Assembly (NCBI RefSeq): GCF_011326725.1
Contig: NZ_JAANCO010000001.1
Location: 310,001 to 374,000 of the forward strand
Reading direction: 5' to 3'
DNA from: Microbacterium excoecariae
GTDB taxonomy: Bacteria > Actinomycetota > Actinomycetes > Actinomycetales > Microbacteriaceae
Length of the DNA stretch: 64,000 nt
Position numbers and translations under genes: made by a program. The notes beneath the pieces are model-generated. The model was not told the DNA's origin. It saw nothing but the letters and a program-made list of their open reading frames with translations, and did not search any database. How positions within the stretch are numbered: the first letter of the stretch is position 1; the number at the start of each line of letters is the position of its first letter. Shown here in pieces: positions 37,251-45,503 of this stretch.

Positions 37251-38048
37251 TTAGGCCGCCGACCAGCCGCCGTCGGAGGGCAGGATGACGCCGTTGAGGT
37301 TCGTCGCGTCATCGCTCAGGAGGAACGAGATCGACGCGGCGAGCTGCGACGCCTGCGCGATCGAGGGGATCGCCGCCATGCCGCGCTGGATCCGCGGCGC
37401 CGCGAACTCCGAGGCGAACGGCGCCTCGATGCCCGTGGCCACCGCGCCCGGCGCGACGGCGTTGATGCGCAAGCCGGAGAGCGCGTAGAGGTAGGCCGAG
37501 CTCTTCGTCATGCCGACGACGGCGTGCTTCGAGGCGGTGTAGGCCGTGCCGGCGGCGGATCCGCGCAGCCCCGCCTCGCTCGCGACGTTGACGATGCTGC
37601 CCGCGCCGCGCTCCAGCATGCCCGGGATGACGGCCTTCATGAGGAGGAAGGATCCCGTCACGTTCACGGCGAAGACCTTCTCCCAGAGCGCGTCCTCGAC
37701 CTCGTGCACGGGCTGCATGCGGTCCATGATCCCCGCGACGTTCGCGAGGCCGTCGATGCGCTCGCCCGCGGCCTCGACGATGCGCGCGATCGCGGCGGCG
37801 TCGGTGATGTTCGCCTCGACCGTGACGACGTCCGCGTCGCCGTGCTCGGCGGCGAAGGCGGCGAGGCCCTCGGCGCTCATGTCCACCGCGATGACCCGAC
37901 CACCCTCGCGCGCGATGCGCGACGCGGTCGCCCGTCCGATGCCGCTCCCGGCGCCCGTGACGATGATCGTGCGGCCCGCGAACCGGCCGGAGATGACCTC
38001 TTCGTCCCACTCCTGCAGGGCGGGTCCCTGCGCAGCCATGTCGCTCAT
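37251..38048 (-). CDS. SDR family oxidoreductase
   Basis: 265 residues. VTGAGSGIGRATA binds the cofactor, N-V-A-G-I is the stabilising strand, and A-S-E-A-G with the Y-T-A-S-K motif gives the Ser-Tyr-Lys catalytic set. D-M-S-A at the end of the second strand suggests NAD preference. Substrate unknown. The ATG at 38048 follows AAGGACC. It is divergent from a TetR gene and the shared gap holds a palindrome, so it is the probable target of that regulator. Confidence 0.88.
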   Translation of the reverse strand: MSDMAAQGPALQEWDEEVISGRFAGRTIIVTGAGSGIGRATASRIAREGGRVIAVDMSAEGLAAFAAEHGDADVVTVEANITDAAAIARIVEAAGERIDGLANVAGIMDRMQPVHEVEDALWEKVFAVNVTGSFLLMKAVIPGMLERGAGSIVNVASEAGLRGSAAGTAYTASKHAVVGMTKSSAYLYALSGLRINAVAPGAVATGIEAPFASEFAAPRIQRGMAAIPSIAQASQLAASISFLLSDDATNLNGVILPSDGGWSAA

Positions 38049-38113
38049 GTGTTGGTCCTTTCGGGTATGCCCCGCGGCCGGGGCGCGCGTGACGCCGTCG
38101 AGCGACGACGCCT

Positions 38114-38133
38114 ACCGGACATCTCTGTCCGGT
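38114..38133. promoter_or_regulatory. Operator palindrome between SDR and TetR genes
   Basis: ACCGGACA-TCTC-TGTCCGGT, perfect 8-bp arms, ends 15 bp before the TetR start and overlaps its promoter (TAGGCT at 38136-38141). Position and symmetry fit autoregulation by the adjacent TetR protein and control of the divergent SDR gene. Confidence 0.78.
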
Positions 38134-38148
38134 TATAGGCTACGCCTC

Positions 38149-38685
38149 ATGCCCGCGCCCCGCCAGACCCCCGCCAACCGCGGCCCCGCCGCCGCGGCCG
38201 AGAACCGGCGGGCGCTCCTGGCCGCCGCGCGCGAGCTGTTCGCCGAGGAGGGCTACCAGGTGCCCTTCAGTGCCATCGCGCGGCGCGCGGGCGTCGGGCA
38301 GGCCTCGCTGTATCGCCACTTCCCGACCAAGGCCGACCTCGCGGTGGCGCTGTTCGACGAGAACCTGGGCACCCTCGACGGACTCGACCTCGGCATCCGC
38401 GGCTTCCTCGAGCGGATCGCGGCGCAGGCCCGCGTCTCGGCGTCGATCCTTGAGGCGCTGCGCGCCCGGCCCGCCGGCGGCGCCGCGCTCGATGGGCGGC
38501 TCCGCGCGATCATCGGCGCGGTTCTCGCGCGCGGGGAGGCGGATCCGTCCGTCACGGTCGACGACGTCGCGACCGCGACGAGCATGGTCGCGCTCCACGT
38601 CGCACTGCAGCCGGACGACGCCCGCGCGGCCGAGCGCGCCGTCGACCTGGCCGTGCGCGCGCTCGCGCCGGGCGCGGGCCGCTGA
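38149..38685 (+). CDS. TetR/AcrR family transcriptional regulator
   Basis: 178 residues. The helix-turn-helix is AIARRAGVGQASLYRHFPTK (about 43-62). The ligand domain is short (about 110 residues) with a central Gly/Ala-rich stretch. The ATG at 38149 has TAGGCT 7 nt upstream (leaderless); an in-frame open extension further upstream lies opposite the SDR gene and is not coding. It most likely represses itself and the SDR gene through the palindrome in the shared gap. Confidence 0.88.
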   Translation: MPAPRQTPANRGPAAAAENRRALLAAARELFAEEGYQVPFSAIARRAGVGQASLYRHFPTKADLAVALFDENLGTLDGLDLGIRGFLERIAAQARVSASILEALRARPAGGAALDGRLRAIIGAVLARGEADPSVTVDDVATATSMVALHVALQPDDARAAERAVDLAVRALAPGAGR

Positions 38686-38714
38686 CCCGGGGGATCAGCG
38701 GCCCGCGTATCCGC

Positions 38715-39137
38715 TCAGTCATGGACGACCGAGATGGTCACGGGGATGTTGCCCCGCGTGGCGTTGCTGTACGGGCACACCTGGTGCGCCGCGTCCGCGA
38801 GCCCCTGCGCGATCTCGTGCTCGACGTCGGGGATGACGACCTCGAGCTCGACCGCGAGCGCGAAGCCGCCCTCCCCGTTCGAGCCGATCGAGACCCGACC
38901 GCCGACCGACGAGCCGTCGATCGAGACCTTCTGCCCGCGCGCCACGGCCTGCAGGGCCGAATGGAAACACGCGGCGTAGCCAGCCGCGAACAGCTGCTCG
39001 GGGTTCGCGCCGTTGCCGGATCCGCCCATCGCCTTCGGAACGGCGAGGTCGAAGTCGAGGTCCGTGCCCGCGACCGCGACGCGGCCGTCGCGGCCCGCGC
39101 CCGTGGCGAGTGCTTCTGTCGTGTAAAGAGCGTCCAT
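38715..39137 (-). CDS. ohr: Organic hydroperoxide resistance protein (Ohr/OsmC family)
   Basis: 140 residues, the usual Ohr length. The two redox Cys lie in AAGYAACFHSALQ and H-Q-V-C-P-Y-S, and the opening Y-T-T-E-A-L-A-T-G-A-G-R is typical of Ohr. It reduces organic peroxides with a lipoyl or thiol partner. No MarR-type OhrR gene adjoins it. The ATG at 39137 has CAGCCT 6 nt upstream, a weaker form of the local leaderless pattern. Confidence 0.92.
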   Translation of the reverse strand: MDALYTTEALATGAGRDGRVAVAGTDLDFDLAVPKAMGGSGNGANPEQLFAAGYAACFHSALQAVARGQKVSIDGSSVGGRVSIGSNGEGGFALAVELEVVIPDVEHEIAQGLADAAHQVCPYSNATRGNIPVTISVVHD

Positions 39138-39204
39138 GACCCCAGGCTGGTACGGATCCGCCGCGCCCCGGCGGACCGTGCGTGGGAACTTCCTATGAAC
39201 GAGA

Positions 39205-40734
39205 ATGAATCCCGTGCTGAACCCGGATCCCGCCCTCTGCCGCGCGCTCGCCGGCGACCTTCGCCGAGCCGACTTCCGATCCGAGCCGCTGCGCGCGGCG
39301 TGGGGAGTGGAGGCCGACGACGCGATCGGCCGCACGCTCGCCCTCCCGGCCCTACGCGCGCTGAGGGACCGGACGGATCCCGCCGCGGTGCTCGCCCGCC
39401 TGCTCGTCTTCGGCCGGACGCAGCCCGCCGAGGACGTCGACCGGGCGCTCCCCGACACGGGATCCGCGGGCCTCGTCCACCTCGGGCTCGCGGAGCGCGA
39501 CGGCGACGCGGTGCGCCCGCGCGCGACCGTGCGCCCGCAGTCGTTCCACGACGACCGGGGGCCCGGCGAGTGGTGGATCGCCGCCGACCTCGACGAGCTC
39601 GCCCTCGGAGCCGGCGCGCTCGCGGAGGACTACGTGCTCGGCGTCGGCGGGGCCTCCGTCACGCTCGCGGGCCTGCAGCTGCCCGACCGAGCCGGTCGGG
39701 TGCTCGACCTCGGCACGGGGTGCGGCGTGCAGGCGCTCCGCGCGCGGAGGTACGCGGACGCGGTCGTCGCGACCGACATCAGCGAACGCGCCCTCGCCTT
39801 CGCGCGGATCAGCGCGCTCCTCAACGGCGTGGACGCCGTCGAGACCCGCCTCGGGTCGCTCTTCGCGCCCGTCGCGGGCGAGACGTTCGACCGGATCGTG
39901 TCGAACCCCCCGTTCGTCATCACCCCGCGTATCGCGGGCGTCCCCACCTACGAGTATCGCGACGGCGGCCTCGTCGGCGACGCGCTCGTGCAGCAGGTCG
40001 TGGCGGGCGTGGGGGCGCACCTCGTGCCCGGCGGCACGGCGCAGTTCCTCGCCAACTGGGAGTCGCGCGGCGGCGAGGACGGGCTGGAGCGGATCCGCGG
40101 CTGGATCGAGACGTCCCCCGTTCCCCTGGACGCGTGGGTCATCGAGCGCGAGCGCCTCAACCCGATCGAGTACGCGGAGATGTGGGTGCGCGACGGGGGC
40201 ACGGCCCCGGGCAGCCCGGAGCACGACCGGCTGCTCGCCGCCTGGCTCGACGACTTCGCGGCGCGCGGGGTGACGGGGGTCGGGTTCGGGTACGTCCTCC
40301 TCCGGCGCGCGGACGCCGGCCCGACGCTGTCGCGGTACGAGCGCATCCCGCAGCCCGTGGCGTCGGAGGGCGCGCTCGGATCCCACCTCGCGGCGGCGCT
40401 TCGCGCCCACGACGCCCAGGCCGCCCTCACGGACGAGGCGCTCGCGGGGGCCCGCCTTCGGGTGGCCGCCGACGTCACGGAGGCCCGCCATCACACGCCG
40501 GGCGCCGAGAACCCCACGGTGATCGAGCTGCGCCAGGGCGGCGGCTTCGGGCGCTCGGTCCAGGCGGATCCGGCCCTCGCGGGCCTCGTGGGCGCGTGCG
40601 ACGGCGACCTCGCGGTCGGTCAGATCGTCGCCGCGCTCGCCGACATCCTCGAGGTGGACGAGGCCGCCCTCGCCGCCTCGCTCCTGCCCGCCGTGCGCGC
40701 GCTCCTCGTCGACGGGTTCCTCGCGCTCGCGTGA
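39205..40734 (+). CDS. SAM-dependent methyltransferase with DUF7059-type N-terminus
   Basis: 509 residues. An N-terminal region (about 1-140) precedes a class I methyltransferase core with DLGTGCG (168-174), an acidic strand V-V-A-T-D-I-S and S-N-P-P-F (233-237). The N-P-P-F motif is that of HemK/RsmC-type N-methyltransferases acting on amide or base nitrogens. A winged C-terminal region (about 370-509) is of unknown role. Common in Microbacteriaceae with no proven substrate. Start at 39205; a -10-like TATGAA lies just upstream. Confidence 0.82.
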   Translation: MNPVLNPDPALCRALAGDLRRADFRSEPLRAAWGVEADDAIGRTLALPALRALRDRTDPAAVLARLLVFGRTQPAEDVDRALPDTGSAGLVHLGLAERDGDAVRPRATVRPQSFHDDRGPGEWWIAADLDELALGAGALAEDYVLGVGGASVTLAGLQLPDRAGRVLDLGTGCGVQALRARRYADAVVATDISERALAFARISALLNGVDAVETRLGSLFAPVAGETFDRIVSNPPFVITPRIAGVPTYEYRDGGLVGDALVQQVVAGVGAHLVPGGTAQFLANWESRGGEDGLERIRGWIETSPVPLDAWVIERERLNPIEYAEMWVRDGGTAPGSPEHDRLLAAWLDDFAARGVTGVGFGYVLLRRADAGPTLSRYERIPQPVASEGALGSHLAAALRAHDAQAALTDEALAGARLRVAADVTEARHHTPGAENPTVIELRQGGGFGRSVQADPALAGLVGACDGDLAVGQIVAALADILEVDEAALAASLLPAVRALLVDGFLALA

Positions 40735-40747
40735 CCCGCCCGGCCAG

Positions 40748-40834
40748 CAACACAACGCAGTCAATCTTCGGCCCGGCGGCCGCGGCGGCGCGGATCCGCG
40801 CCATGTCCGCAAAAAAATTGACCGCGTTGTGTTG
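40748..40834. repeat. Long-armed inverted repeat between converging genes
   Basis: CAACACAACGC-A-GTCAAT (40748-40765) pairs with ATTGAC-C-GCGTTGTGTTG (40817-40834), 17 of 18 bp, around a 51-nt GC-rich centre that ends in an A7 run (40811-40817). The AT-rich arms contrast with the ordinary GC stems of this genome. It may be a terminator for the methyltransferase and galK, or a small repetitive element. Confidence 0.65.
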
Positions 40835-40867
40835 TTCGGGCGCTGGCGTGCCGGGCCCGCGGGGGCG

Positions 40868-42067
40868 TCAGGCGTCGCGGAGGACGCCGTGCGACGGGAC
40901 GACCGTGAACTGGTTTGGCGCGCGGAACCCGGCGCGGGCGAACGCGTCGGCCACGGCCTCGCGGGTCTGCTCAAGGCGCGCCTCGTCGACGAGCGCGATC
41001 GCGGCCCCGCCGAACCCGCCGCCCGTCATCCGCGCGCCCACGGCACCGGCCTCGAGGGCGCTCTCGACCGCGGTGTCGAGCTCGGGAACCGAGATCTCGA
41101 AGTCGTCGCGCATCGACACGTGCGAGGCCACGAGCAGGCCGCCGATCGCGCGGGGCCCCTCGGCCCGCAGCGCCTCCACGGTGTCGAGGACCCGCTGGTT
41201 CTCCGTCACGATGTGGGCGACGCGGCGGAACGTCACCTCGTCGAGCACGGCGCGCGCCCGATCGAGGTCGCCCACCGTGAGGTCGCGCAGGGCGGGGACG
41301 CCCAGGGCGGCCGCGCCGCGCTCGCAGGCCTCGCGCCGGTCGCGGTAGCCGCCCGTCGAGTGCGAGTGCGAGACCTGGGTGTCGATCACGAGCAGCGCGA
41401 GGTGTTCGCGGGCGAAGCCGAGGTCGACGGCCTGCGTCTCGAGCGTGCGGCAATCCAAGAACGTGGCGGCGTCCGTCTGGCCCATGATCGAGGCGACCTG
41501 GTCCATGATCCCCGTCGGCGCACCGACCGCCTGGTTCTCGGCGGTCCGGCCGATCTTCGCCATGTCGAGCGGCGTGAGGCCGAGGCCCCACAGGTCGTCG
41601 AGCGCTCCCGCGGTCGCGCCCTCGATGGCCGCCGAGGAGGACAGGCCCGCGCCGATGGGCACGTCCGACGCGATCGCGATGTCGACGCCCGGGATCTGCG
41701 TGGCGCCCTGGCCGTCCGCGGCGAGCGCGGCCCACGCGACGCCGAGCGGATACGCGGCCCACTCGGGCACGGATCCGCTGCGCACTCCCTCGCCCGCGTC
41801 GCCGCCGAACAGCGCCTGGAGCTCGACGATCGCGACCTCGACCGGGTTCGGATCGAAGGTCGACACGACGCGGATGATGCCGTCGGATCGGCGCCCGACA
41901 GCCGCGTAGGTGCGGTGCTCGATCGCGAACGGCAGGACAAAGCCCTCGTTGTAATCGGTGTGCTCGCCGATGAGGTTCGCGCGGCCGGGCGCCGACCAGA
42001 TGCGCTCGGGGGCGGATCCCGTCAGGCGCTCGAACAGCGCGGCGGCGGACTGTGCGGTCGGCGTCAT
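40868..42067 (-). CDS. galK: Galactokinase
   Basis: 399 residues. The GHMP signature GRANLIGEHTDYNEGFVLP (about 29-47), the ATP loop P-I-G-A-G-L-S-S-S-A-A and the C-terminal M-T-G-G-G-F-G-G are complete. It phosphorylates galactose to Gal-1-P in the Leloir pathway. The ATG at 42067 overlaps the galT stop (TGATG), so the two are translationally coupled. galE and galM are not in the window. Confidence 0.94.
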   Translation of the reverse strand: MTPTAQSAAALFERLTGSAPERIWSAPGRANLIGEHTDYNEGFVLPFAIEHRTYAAVGRRSDGIIRVVSTFDPNPVEVAIVELQALFGGDAGEGVRSGSVPEWAAYPLGVAWAALAADGQGATQIPGVDIAIASDVPIGAGLSSSAAIEGATAGALDDLWGLGLTPLDMAKIGRTAENQAVGAPTGIMDQVASIMGQTDAATFLDCRTLETQAVDLGFAREHLALLVIDTQVSHSHSTGGYRDRREACERGAAALGVPALRDLTVGDLDRARAVLDEVTFRRVAHIVTENQRVLDTVEALRAEGPRAIGGLLVASHVSMRDDFEISVPELDTAVESALEAGAVGARMTGGGFGGAAIALVDEARLEQTREAVADAFARAGFRAPNQFTVVPSHGVLRDA

Positions 42068-43269
42068 CAGAGGACCTCCCCGGCCTGGGCGATGGCGTCC
42101 CGGAGGCGCTGGGCGCCCGTCTCCGGCGGAATCTCGGCGGCCCAGGCGCCCATGGCGGCCTCGGATCCGGCGAGGAACTTGAGTTTGTCCGCGCCGCGGC
42201 GCGGCGACGTGAGCTGCAGGTGCATGCGGACGCTGTCGCGCCCGACGTGCACGGGCGCCTGATGCCACGCGGCGATGTACGGCGTCGGGGTGTCGTAGAG
42301 CGCGTCGACACCGCGCAAAAGGCGCAGGTAGACCGAGGCGAGCTCGTCGCGCTCGGCCGAGGTGAGCTCCGAGAAGTCGGCCGCGTGGCGGCGGGGGACG
42401 AGGTGCGCCTCGACCGGCCAGCGCGCCGCGAACGGCACGTACGCGACCCAGTGCTCGGCCTCGATCAGGACGCGCTCGCCCGCGAGCTCGAAGTCGAGGA
42501 TCCGCTCGAACAGGTCGGCGCCCTCGCGCTCGATCTGCCCGAGCAACGCCTGCGTGCGCGGCGTCACGTAGGGGTAGGAGTAGATCTGCCCGTGCGGGTG
42601 GTGCAGCGTCACGCCGATCTGCTCGCCGCGGTTCTCGAACGGGAACACCTGCTGGATCCCGGGCAGCGCCGACAGCGCGGCCGTGCGATCGGCCCACGCC
42701 TCGATGACCGTCCGGGCACGCGTGACCGACTGGGTGCCGAAGGATCCGGTGCGCTCCGGGCTGAAGCACACGACCTCGCAGCGGCCGATCGCCGTGCGCG
42801 TGCGGCCGAGGCCCGGCGCCCGGAGGTCGTCGAGGCCCTCGGGCGCGTCCTCGCCGGCGGGCACGTCTCCCGTGGCGCGCGCGAGCGCGGGGCCGAGCGC
42901 GGGGGACCGGTTCTCGAACACGGCGACGTCGTAGACGCTGGGCACCTCGGACGGGTTCGTCGGCGTCTGTGGGGCGAGCGGATCCAGCTCCGCCGGCGGC
43001 AGCATGGCCCGGTTCTGGCGGTTCGCGGCGATCGTGATCCAGTCGCCCGTCAGCACGTCGCGACGCATCGAGGCGGTCGCGGGGCGGGGGTCCAGCGCGC
43101 GCGCGTCGACCGCGCGCTCCGGCGGAAGCGCCGTGCCCGGGTCGTCGAAGTAGAGGATCTCCCGTCCGTCCGCCATGCGGGCCGCGCGGCGCACGACTCC
43201 GCCCGTGAGCTCGGTCGCCGAGGTCACGGCATCGAGAGAAGAGGTTGCTGCGTCTTCGGGCATTCCCAT
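42067..43269 (-). CDS. galT: Galactose-1-phosphate uridylyltransferase
   Basis: 400 residues. The active site H-H-P-H-G-Q is at 223-228, with His226 as the nucleophile that carries UMP, and a later E-A-H-L-V-P-R-R-H helps bind metal and substrate. It swaps UMP between UDP-glucose and Gal-1-P. It leads galT-galK. ATG 43269 and ATG 43263 are both possible; GAGGA lies 3 and 9 nt upstream. No operator was recognised in the 170-bp gap to the divergent DUF6049 gene. Confidence 0.94.
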   Translation of the reverse strand: MGMPEDAATSSLDAVTSATELTGGVVRRAARMADGREILYFDDPGTALPPERAVDARALDPRPATASMRRDVLTGDWITIAANRQNRAMLPPAELDPLAPQTPTNPSEVPSVYDVAVFENRSPALGPALARATGDVPAGEDAPEGLDDLRAPGLGRTRTAIGRCEVVCFSPERTGSFGTQSVTRARTVIEAWADRTAALSALPGIQQVFPFENRGEQIGVTLHHPHGQIYSYPYVTPRTQALLGQIEREGADLFERILDFELAGERVLIEAEHWVAYVPFAARWPVEAHLVPRRHAADFSELTSAERDELASVYLRLLRGVDALYDTPTPYIAAWHQAPVHVGRDSVRMHLQLTSPRRGADKLKFLAGSEAAMGAWAAEIPPETGAQRLRDAIAQAGEVL

Positions 43270-43439
43270 AGTCCTCGGGGATGGATGGAGAGGGGGATAC
43301 GCCCGATCCTATCGAGCGCGCAGGCCCCGCCCGCGCACGCCGGACCGCGCGGCGGGAACACATCGTTCCTCCTGTGCGGCCTGACAGGCGCCCGTCCGTA
43401 GACTCGTCGTCAGCGCGGCTCGCGGTCGCGGACTCTCCT

Positions 43440-45503
43440 ATGAACGATTCGACTTCCTGGACGCGGCGCCCCCTCACCCTCGGCGCCGCCCTCGTCGTGG
43501 GCTGCGGGCTGGCGGTCGCCGCTCCGGGCGCCGCGACCGCCGCGACCCTGCCGACGTCGGTCGCGAGCGCCGACGAGGCGCCGCCGGAGGCCGCGGACCT
43601 CCCGCCCGTCACGCTGCGCGTCGGCGACCAGGGCGTCGTCTCGGGCGACGAGGCGGCGCTCGACATCGGGCTCGCGAACCCCGACGACGCGGCCTACGAC
43701 GCGGCCGAGATCGTCATCCGGCGCGGCGACGCGCTGACGGACGCCGCGGCCGTCGAGGCCTGGGTGTCGGGCGCCGGCGGCGACGCCTCGGAGGAGATCG
43801 CGACGATCGAGACCAACGACCTCGGGGCCGGCGAGGCGACGAACCTCAGCGAGAGCGTCGACGTCTCCGACCTCGAGACGGGCGTCTACCCCGTGCTCGC
43901 GACGTACTCCGGGCCGGAGATCCCCGCCGGCGCCCGCGCCGTCATGATCGTCTCGGGCGGATCCGCGCAGCCGGTGGCGCTCGTCGTCCCGATCACGGGG
44001 CCGGTCGCGACCACGGGGGTGTACTCCGCCGACGTCCTCGCGACCCTCACGGGCGAGTCCGGCCTCCTCACGGCCGAGCTCGACGCCGTGGAGGGCACCT
44101 CCGCGATCCTCGCCGTCGACCCCGCGATCCCCGCCGCGATCCGCGCGCTAGGGGATGACGCGCCGCCCCAGGCGAGCGCGTGGCTCGCGCGCCTCATGGC
44201 GCTCCCGAACGACCGGTTCGCCCTCCAGTTCGCCGACGCCGACGTCGCGACGCAGGTCGCCGCCGGGCTCGACGCGCCGCTCGGGGTCGACGACCTGTCG
44301 GCGTACACGGCGGGGCTGGGCGAGGACGCGACCGGCGTCGACGCCCTCACCGACATCGGCGAGACCGCGAGCGCGCCCGTGTACTGGCCCGCGAGCGGAT
44401 CCCTGAACGACGAGCTCGCGGCCGCGATCACGGCGGGCGACGGCGCGCGGGTGCTCGTGCCGGCCTCCGACACCGCTGACGGCGAGCCCGCGCTGGGCGA
44501 GCGCACGATCGCCTACGACGACGCGCTCTCGGACCGCCTGCTCGCGGCCGCCGCCCTCGCCGATCCCGCCGAGCGCGACCGCGCGCTCTCGGCAGCGACC
44601 GCCGAGATCTGGCTCGCGGCGGACGACGAGCCCGTCGTCCTCGCGCTCGACCGCATGGGCTCCGACACGCTCACGACCGACCAGGCCGGATCCGTCGTCG
44701 TCGACGCGGAGGCCGACGTCACGGCCGACGGCCTCGACGCCGCCGTGGACGCGGCGCTCGGCACGCCCGCATCGACGCCCCGAACCCTGTCCGCGCTCGC
44801 GGGATCCGGATCCATTCCCCTTGCGGAATACGAGGTGGACGAGGCGCGCATCGCCGCCGTCGCGGGCTACCTCGCCGACGTCCCGGGGCTCCAGCACATC
44901 GCGACCGCGCTGGAGGACCCGAGCCTGCTCACCAGCCAGACGCGCGCGGAGTTTCTGCGACTGCTCGCCGTGAGCTGGTCGACGAACCCCGACGGGTGGG
45001 AGGACGCCGCCGAGACGCTCGACGCGCTCAACACCGACCGTCAGCAGGCGATCGACATCCAGCAGCCGTCGCCCGTGCAGCTCCTCAGCCCCGAGGCGCC
45101 CATGCCCGTGTGGATCCGCAACGACCTGCCCTATCCGGCGAACGTCGTCGTTGTCGCGGAGCCCGACGACCCCCGCCTCTCGATCGAGGAGCGCACCGTC
45201 GTCGTCGCGCAGCCCGACAGCACCACCCGCGTCACGATCCCGATCGAGGCGCGCGTCGGCAGCGGGGACGTCACGGTGCACTATCGGCTCGAGGCCGTCA
45301 CGGGAGAGGTGATCGGGCCCGAGCGCGACATGCCGGTGACCGTGCGCGCCGATTGGGAGCGCATCGGGATCACGGCGTTCGGCGTGCTCATCGCGGGCCT
45401 GCTCGGCATCGGCGTGGTCCGCCAGGTGCGGCGGCGTCGCCGGCTGCGGTCCGAGGCCGCCGACAACCACTCCGATAGCGGCATACAGGAAGCGGGCGAA
45501 TGA
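43440..45503 (+). CDS. DUF6049 family secreted, membrane-anchored protein
   Basis: 687 residues. A signal peptide (LGAALVVGCGLAVAAPGAATA, about 14-34) is followed by an extracellular Asp/Ala-rich region with Ig-like beta sequence near the end (about 570-650), and a single C-terminal helix (ITAFGVLIAGLLGIGVV) before an R-rich cytoplasmic tail. In actinobacteria this family nearly always precedes murJ, which hints at a role in envelope assembly; no activity is known. The ATG at 43440 is chosen from the signal peptide. Its stop overlaps the murJ start (ATGA). Confidence 0.87.
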   Translation: MNDSTSWTRRPLTLGAALVVGCGLAVAAPGAATAATLPTSVASADEAPPEAADLPPVTLRVGDQGVVSGDEAALDIGLANPDDAAYDAAEIVIRRGDALTDAAAVEAWVSGAGGDASEEIATIETNDLGAGEATNLSESVDVSDLETGVYPVLATYSGPEIPAGARAVMIVSGGSAQPVALVVPITGPVATTGVYSADVLATLTGESGLLTAELDAVEGTSAILAVDPAIPAAIRALGDDAPPQASAWLARLMALPNDRFALQFADADVATQVAAGLDAPLGVDDLSAYTAGLGEDATGVDALTDIGETASAPVYWPASGSLNDELAAAITAGDGARVLVPASDTADGEPALGERTIAYDDALSDRLLAAAALADPAERDRALSAATAEIWLAADDEPVVLALDRMGSDTLTTDQAGSVVVDAEADVTADGLDAAVDAALGTPASTPRTLSALAGSGSIPLAEYEVDEARIAAVAGYLADVPGLQHIATALEDPSLLTSQTRAEFLRLLAVSWSTNPDGWEDAAETLDALNTDRQQAIDIQQPSPVQLLSPEAPMPVWIRNDLPYPANVVVVAEPDDPRLSIEERTVVVAQPDSTTRVTIPIEARVGSGDVTVHYRLEAVTGEVIGPERDMPVTVRADWERIGITAFGVLIAGLLGIGVVRQVRRRRRLRSEAADNHSDSGIQEAGE

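Noticed and set aside
40868..43666. Single 932-codon minus-strand frame spanning galK and part of galT
   Set aside because: galK has a proper start at 42067 coupled to the galT stop; the extension is the out-of-frame shadow of galT and lacks codon bias.
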